Source of the DNA: Peribacillus simplex NBRC 15720 = DSM 1321
GTDB lineage: Bacteria; Bacillota; Bacilli; Bacillales; DSM-1321
Assembly (NCBI RefSeq): GCF_002243645.1
Contig: NZ_CP017704.1
Span: forward strand, 2,870,001-2,934,000
DNA length: 64,000 nt
Reading direction: 5' to 3'
Made by a program: the position numbers and the translations under genes. Shown here one piece after another: positions 58,780 through 64,000 of the stretch. How positions within the stretch are numbered: position 1 is the stretch's first letter; every line of letters starts with the position of its first letter. Under the pieces are notes generated by a model. That model ran no database searches, was not told the origin of the DNA, and worked only from the letters and a program-made list of their open reading frames with translations.

Positions 58780-58808
58780 TTGCAAAGGAGGGGATTCTAT
58801 CATATAAT
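58780..58808 (+). promoter_or_regulatory. tRNA-Arg promoter
   Basis: TTGCAA (58780-58785), 17 bases, TATAAT (58803-58808). Confidence 0.8.
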
Positions 58809-58838
58809 GAAGTCTGTTGAAAAAATATTTTCTATTAC

Positions 58839-58910
58839 GCCCTCGTAGTGCAACGGATAGAACGCAAGCCTCCGAAGCTTGAAATGCAGGTTCGATTCCT
58901 GCCGAGGGCA
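58839..58910 (+). tRNA. tRNA-Arg (anticodon CCG)
   Basis: 72 bases. Acceptor GCCCTCG/CGAGGGC plus discriminator A; anticodon stem CAAGC/GCTTG with loop CTCCGAA, anticodon CCG reading CGG; T arm GCAGG-TTCGATT-CCTGC. 3' CCA is not encoded. Same place as in B. subtilis between clpP and sigL. Confidence 0.95.
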
Positions 58911-59152
58911 TTACTAATCTTCTGCTTAATAAAGTGGGGGATTTTTTATTGGTCAATTTTAAGAGTGGTCCTAAGATTTTTGGTGAATTTACTCGTTTTC
59001 CGTAATATTTCATCGAATCCTGGAATGTCAGTCCTGTCGTGAAAATATTCGCCCACTCTATTGAAAAATGGTTATTTTTCAATAAAAGTAGTTGTTAAAT
59101 TTGCATTTCTAACATATAGTATTTAAAAACAAATAAACTATTCAGAAAAAAA

Positions 59153-59166
59153 CGTAAGCGTTTTCA
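59153..59166 (+). promoter_or_regulatory. CcpA cre site upstream of sigL
   Basis: CGTAAGCGTTTTCA matches TGAAARCGYTTTCW in 12 of 14 positions. sigL is catabolite-repressed in B. subtilis. Confidence 0.7.
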
Positions 59167-59227
59167 TGGGTTTTTGTGTAGAATTTTCTCCTGATAATGT
59201 AAAATGGAGTGGGGGAGGGATGAATCG

Positions 59228-60565
59228 ATGAGTATGAATATGAAAGCAGGACTTTTTCAACAGCAAACATTAAAGATGGCAATGACCCAAGAGCTTATGC
59301 AAGCTATTACATTGCTGCAATACTCCTCGCAGGAGCTATCGGCTTTTTTAGAAAATAAAATGGTGGAGAATCCATTACTGTCCATAGATCAGCCAACATC
59401 TGCTTTATTTCAGCCAACTTTTGACCGGAAAAAGGGTAAACGGACCCTTAAGAATACGTATGATGCCAACTATTGGATTGAACAGATCAGTGAAGATACA
59501 ATATCGCTTGAACAGCATATCATGTCCCAGGTTAATCACCAGCAGTTTTCCGGTGAGCAACAGAAGGCAATGCTGCTATTAATTCATAACCTTGATGAAA
59601 ACGGTTACTTGAGGACGCAGCTGGATGATATATGTATCTCAGGTTTATCTCCGGTCGTTTTGGAAGAAAGCCTCACAATTTTACAGCAACTCGAGCCGCA
59701 TGGAATTGGAGCGAGAAATCTTCAAGAGTGCCTTTTGCTTCAGGTGAAAGCAGAAGGGGTGAATCTGCTGGCAGAATCGATCATAGAAAACCATTTCCTC
59801 GGTTTTGCTGAAAAGCGCTGGAAAGACTTAAGTAAGAAAATCGGTGTTACAATGAAGGAGATACAAGAAGTATTTGATTATGTCCAGACGTTGAACCCGC
59901 GTCCGGCTTCACTCTTTTTTCAGGAAAAACCTTCTTATATAGTGCCGGATGTGGTCGTGGAAGCTCGGGATGGCATGCTGCTTGTCGGGAATTATGATGG
60001 TAACACTCCCAATCTTAATGTGGATAAAGGGTATTTAAACCGAATGAAGAGCCATAAGGATCAGGGTGTTCAACGGTTTATCCAGGATAAGTGGCAGGAA
60101 TACCAATGGATCTCCAGAGGGATTCAACAGAGGAAGGAAACTATATTGAAGGTCATTCAGTGCATCGTCGATAAACAGCCGGCGTGCTTTCATCATGGCC
60201 TGAACTATTTGAAGCCGATGACGATGAAAGAAGTCGCTGACGAACTTGGTATACATGAGTCCACAGTAAGCCGGGCGGTTAAAGGGAAATACGTGCAGAC
60301 ACCATTTGGCACGATAGAGATGCGGGTGTTTTTCACTACTTCTTTACAGTCAGTTGGCCTTGATGAGGATATGTCGGGCATGCAAGCAAAAAAGAGCCTA
60401 CAGGCAGCCATCAATGGGGAAAATAAACAAAAGCCGCTTTCGGATCAAGACCTGGCAGAACGGTTGAAAGAGGAGCATGGAATTATCCTTGCCCGCCGAA
60501 CCGTTGCGAAATACCGTGAACAATTAGGGATCCCTTCTTCATCTAAACGAAAAAGATATGATTGA
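59228..60565 (+). CDS. sigL: RNA polymerase sigma-54 factor SigL
   Basis: 445 residues; ATG at 59228 eight bases after GGGAGGGA, though in-frame ATGs at 59234 and 59240 also exist. N-terminal activator-interacting Gln-rich region (QELMQAITLLQYSSQEL), core-binding domain, HTH (MKEVADELGIHESTVSRAVK) and C-terminal RpoN box ARRTVAKYREQLGIP. Directs -24/-12 promoters such as levanase and amino-acid catabolism genes. Confidence 0.96.
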   Translation: MSMNMKAGLFQQQTLKMAMTQELMQAITLLQYSSQELSAFLENKMVENPLLSIDQPTSALFQPTFDRKKGKRTLKNTYDANYWIEQISEDTISLEQHIMSQVNHQQFSGEQQKAMLLLIHNLDENGYLRTQLDDICISGLSPVVLEESLTILQQLEPHGIGARNLQECLLLQVKAEGVNLLAESIIENHFLGFAEKRWKDLSKKIGVTMKEIQEVFDYVQTLNPRPASLFFQEKPSYIVPDVVVEARDGMLLVGNYDGNTPNLNVDKGYLNRMKSHKDQGVQRFIQDKWQEYQWISRGIQQRKETILKVIQCIVDKQPACFHHGLNYLKPMTMKEVADELGIHESTVSRAVKGKYVQTPFGTIEMRVFFTTSLQSVGLDEDMSGMQAKKSLQAAINGENKQKPLSDQDLAERLKEEHGIILARRTVAKYREQLGIPSSSKRKRYD

Positions 60566-60579
60566 AAAGGATGAGTGGT

Positions 60580-60822
60580 TTGGAATCAAATGCATTTGTT
60601 TTATATAGTAGGGATAAATGCCCGTTATGTGATAAAGCCAAGCTGGTACTAGAAGAAGTGAAAGAGGAGTCAGGCATAGGCTATAAGGAAATCGATATCC
60701 ATACAGATGATGATTTGCTTGAGAAATTCGGGCTGATGATTCCTGTAGTAGAATGGAAAGATGAAATCGTTCAATTCGGAAATGTTGATAAATCAGCTCT
60801 AAATCAGCTTTTGGAAAAATAA
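60580..60822 (+). CDS. Glutaredoxin-like protein
   Basis: 80 residues from TTG 60580, nine bases after AAAAGG. Thioredoxin-fold with CPLC active motif (YSRDKCPLCDKAKLVLEE) and cis-Pro in LMIPVV. Probable thiol-redox role; substrate unknown. Sits between sigL and cggR as in many Bacillaceae. Confidence 0.88.
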   Translation: MESNAFVLYSRDKCPLCDKAKLVLEEVKEESGIGYKEIDIHTDDDLLEKFGLMIPVVEWKDEIVQFGNVDKSALNQLLEK

Positions 60823-60835
60823 TTTTTCAAATCAT

Positions 60836-60890
60836 TTGAAGAAACATTCCGTTCCTGCTAGAATAAAATATGTAGCAGGAATATTTTTTT
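60836..60890 (+). promoter_or_regulatory. cggR promoter embedded in an upstream terminator
   Basis: Promoter TTGAAG (60836-60841), 17 bases, TAGAAT (60859-60864). A terminator stem TTCCTGCTA (60852-60860)/TAGCAGGAA (60873-60881) with T8 ends the sigL-glutaredoxin unit and contains the -10 in its stem/loop. Confidence 0.65.
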
Positions 60891-60898
60891 GTTTTAAG

Positions 60899-60934
60899 TG
60901 GGACAGAAAATGACTACGCGGGACATTAAATGTC
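60899..60934 (+). promoter_or_regulatory. CggR operator
   Basis: TGGGAC-N6-TGAC-N4-CGGGAC-N6-TGTC, matching the tandem B. subtilis operator CGGGACN6TGTCN4CGGGACN6TGTC with two mismatches. Confidence 0.92.
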
Positions 60935-60961
60935 CAACTTAACTTTTTAGGAGTTTTAACT

Positions 60962-61996
60962 ATGCGTACATTACTTGAGGTACAAAGAAAATTATTACCA
61001 GATTTCCTTATGGTTATGCAAAAAAGATATGATATCCTGCGTTATATCAAAATGATGCAGCCGGTTGGAAGGCGCAGTCTGTCCGTGAGCCTTAATTTGA
61101 CAGAGCGGACGCTTAGAGGTGAGGTTGATTTTCTGAAAAGTCAGAACCTGGTTAACATATTCAGCTCTGGCATGACGCTGACTGATGAAGGGATTGAAAT
61201 CCTGGATAAGTTAGAAGGAATAATGCGTGAAGTAATGGGTATAGACATAATGGAACGGCAATTGCAGGATTTGTTACAAGTGGATGAAGTCATTATTGTC
61301 TCAGGAAATTGTGATGAGACCCCATGGGTGAAAAAAGAATTGGGTAAAGCTTGTGCAAACCGTATGAAACGAGAATGGAACTCAAAGAATATCATTGCGG
61401 TTACTGGCGGATCCACAATGGCCGAAGTGGCTGATTCGTTGTCACCTGATGAAGCGTCGAAGAAATTGACATTTGTCCCGGCCCGCGGGGGAATTGGTGA
61501 AGCAGTACAGAATCAGGCCAATACCATTGTCGAAAAAATGGCACAGAAGGCACAAGCCTCATACAGAGTGTTATATGTACCCGATCAATTAAGCGGTGAG
61601 GTTTATGCTTCATTTCAGAAGGAACCTGCAATTAAAGAAGTGATTTCCCAAATCAAATCTGCCGATATGATCATTCATGGAATCGGTGATGCCATGGCGA
61701 TGGCTGAGAGAAGAAATTCTTCGCCAGAAATGTTAAAGAAGCTGTTAGATGGAAATGCTGTAGGAGAAGCATTCGGTTATTATTACGATGAAAACGGTAA
61801 AGTTGTTCATAAAGTTTTGACAGTCGGCATCCAGTTAGATGATCTTAGCCCTGAAAAGCGAGTGATAACTGTGGCAGGTGGTAAAACTAAAGCAAAGGCT
61901 ATCCGTTCCTACATGAAAGGCGCACCTTCATCAACAGTGTTGATCACTGATGAAGCGGCGGCACAAGAGTTAATTCAGGGGAATTACACCCCTTAA
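60962..61996 (+). CDS. cggR: Central glycolytic genes regulator CggR
   Basis: 344 residues, SorC family. N-terminal HTH (GRRSLSVSLNLTERTLRGEV), C-terminal sugar-phosphate domain (TGGSTMAEVADSL) binding fructose-1,6-bisphosphate. Represses its own operon with gapA. AGGAG before ATG. Confidence 0.96.
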   Translation: MRTLLEVQRKLLPDFLMVMQKRYDILRYIKMMQPVGRRSLSVSLNLTERTLRGEVDFLKSQNLVNIFSSGMTLTDEGIEILDKLEGIMREVMGIDIMERQLQDLLQVDEVIIVSGNCDETPWVKKELGKACANRMKREWNSKNIIAVTGGSTMAEVADSLSPDEASKKLTFVPARGGIGEAVQNQANTIVEKMAQKAQASYRVLYVPDQLSGEVYASFQKEPAIKEVISQIKSADMIIHGIGDAMAMAERRNSSPEMLKKLLDGNAVGEAFGYYYDENGKVVHKVLTVGIQLDDLSPEKRVITVAGGKTKAKAIRSYMKGAPSSTVLITDEAAAQELIQGNYTP

Positions 61997-62013
61997 TATA
62001 TTTGCGAACTTAA

Positions 62014-63036
<1,023 letters not shown>

Positions 63037-63046
63037 TTAGAATAAT

Positions 63047-63079
63047 AAAAAAAACCTCACCAAGGTGAGGTTTTTTTTA
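63047..63079 (+). terminator. gapA terminator
   Basis: AAAACCTCACC/GGTGAGGTTTT then T-run. Confidence 0.93.
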
Positions 63080-63158
63080 TCACACCTCTAAAAAAACTTG
63101 GCAGAAGATGATATTATTAGTAAGTCATTAATCAGTCAAGCGTTTACATTTCTTGTTT

Positions 63159-63234
63159 TTGGATAATTTCCTGGAAACCGACTATAATGAAAAAGAGAAA
63201 AAGGGGAGTTGGGAAATTTACCCTCTCCCTTTTT
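63159..63234 (+). promoter_or_regulatory. pgk promoter and leader hairpin
   Basis: TTGGAT (63159-63164), 18 bases, TATAAT (63183-63188). Right after the likely start site, AAAAAGGGGAG (63198-63208) pairs with CTCCCTTTTT (63225-63234), inner GGG/CCC, giving a terminator-like hairpin at the mRNA 5' end. Confidence 0.7.
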
Positions 63235-63285
63235 GACTAAAGGAATCAAAAATATGATAACAATATCTAAGGGGGTTCTTGGATT

Positions 63286-64000
63286 ATGAATAAAAAGTCG
63301 ATTAGAGATATTGAATTAAAGGGGAAACGCGTATTTTGCCGTGTTGATTTCAACGTTCCGATGCAGGACGGAAAGATTTCGGATGATACGAGAATCAAAG
63401 CTGCACTGCCGACGATTTCCTATCTGACAGAACAAGGCGCTAAAGTCATCTTAGCTAGCCACCTTGGCCGTCCAAAAGGACAAGTAGTTGAAGAATTGCG
63501 TTTAGCACCTGTTGCGGAAAGACTAAGCGAACTTAGTGGCAAAGATGTGCAAAAGGCAGAAGAAGCTTACGGCGAGACCGTTCAATCAATCATTGATAAC
63601 ATGCAAAATGGCGAGATCCTGTTGTTGGAAAACGTTCGTTTCTATACAGGAGAAGAGAAGAACGATCAAGAATTGGCGAAGTCATTTGCTGCACTGGCTG
63701 ATGTTTATGTTAACGATGCATTCGGAGCTGCGCATCGTGCACATGCTTCAACTGAAGGAATAGCACACCATCTCCCAGCTGTTGCCGGATTGCTGATGGA
63801 AAAAGAACTTTCTGTGCTAGGAAAAGCGTTATCCAACCCGGAGCGTCCTTTTACAGCTATAATTGGCGGAGCAAAAGTAAAGGATAAGATAGGCGTTATC
63901 GAAAACCTTTTGGAAAATGTCGATCACTTGATCATTGGTGGTGGACTGGGTTATACATTTATTAAAGCGCAAGGTCATGAAATCGGTAATTCATTATTGG
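63286..64000 (+). CDS. pgk: Phosphoglycerate kinase, 3' end outside window
   Basis: First 238 codons; runs off the window. [39 protein letters not shown] and [13 protein letters not shown] are PGK hallmarks. Own promoter upstream, separated from gapA by a terminator. Confidence 0.97.
   Translation, partial: MNKKSIRDIELKGKRVFCRVDFNVPMQDGKISDDTRIKAALPTISYLTEQGAKVILASHLGRPKGQVVEELRLAPVAERLSELSGKDVQKAEEAYGETVQSIIDNMQNGEILLLENVRFYTGEEKNDQELAKSFAALADVYVNDAFGAAHRAHASTEGIAHHLPAVAGLLMEKELSVLGKALSNPERPFTAIIGGAKVKDKIGVIENLLENVDHLIIGGGLGYTFIKAQGHEIGNSLL

Noticed and set aside
63135-63150. cre site upstream of pgk (TGTAAACGCTTGA on the minus strand)
   Set aside because: The right half of the palindrome fails in three or more positions, so the match is too weak.

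Overview
The window is a low-GC, Gram-positive chromosomal segment from a Bacillaceae bacterium of the Bacillus/Peribacillus type. Evidence: AGGAGG ribosome sites, many TTG/GTG starts, sigma-D/sigma-W/sigma-B-like promoters, CcpA/CtsR/CggR operators, and a gene order that follows the Bacillus subtilis hag-secA-uvrBA-his-trxB-clpP-gapA region almost gene for gene. Species assignment (Peribacillus simplex/frigoritolerans group) is a guess from overall impression only.

Layout. 1-794: the 3' part of an IS200/IS605-type tnpB with a right-end hairpin. 826-7006: late flagellar genes (fliW-csrA-hag, flaG-fliD-fliS-fliT), interrupted after the hag coding end by a group I intron core and an opposite-strand LAGLIDADG endonuclease gene. 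7227-9184: hpf, then a small regulatory island: a zinc-ribbon protein gene behind a cluster of SinR-type boxes, a cyclic-di-GMP-I (GEMM) riboswitch directly in front of a sinI-like gene, and a convergent sinR. 9604-21123: secA, prfB (programmed +1 frameshift), yvjA, cccB, ftsEX with an M23/coiled-coil hydrolase, ctpB, minJ. 21206-25881: a Fur-controlled siderophore-iron uptake locus with a tandemly duplicated binding-protein gene and a leftover minJ tail between the copies. 25938-30704: yceI, an MmpL transporter, a catalase. 30895-37546: csbA-uvrB-uvrA and a sigma-W promoter with yvlB. 37905-41824: hprK-lgt-yvoD-ppaX-yvoF. 41861-43773: an undescribed small ORF, a class D sortase and its LPXTA substrate. 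44268-50843: the complete hisZGDBHAFI operon. 51057-58549: yvcD, trxB, yvcI-rapZ-glmR-whiA-crh, and clpP on the other strand. 58839-64000: tRNA-Arg(CCG), sigL, a glutaredoxin-like gene, cggR-gapA and the start of pgk.

Most of the window is housekeeping. The parts that merit attention are (1) the hag 3' end, where the intron begins with codons that recreate the flagellin C-terminus, so unspliced and spliced mRNAs can both encode a complete flagellin tail; (2) the c-di-GMP riboswitch-sinI / sinR / SinR-box gene island, which would wire second-messenger sensing directly into the motility/biofilm switch; and (3) the duplicated iron-binding-protein segment. All functional statements rest on reading motifs and gene order by eye; no database search was run.
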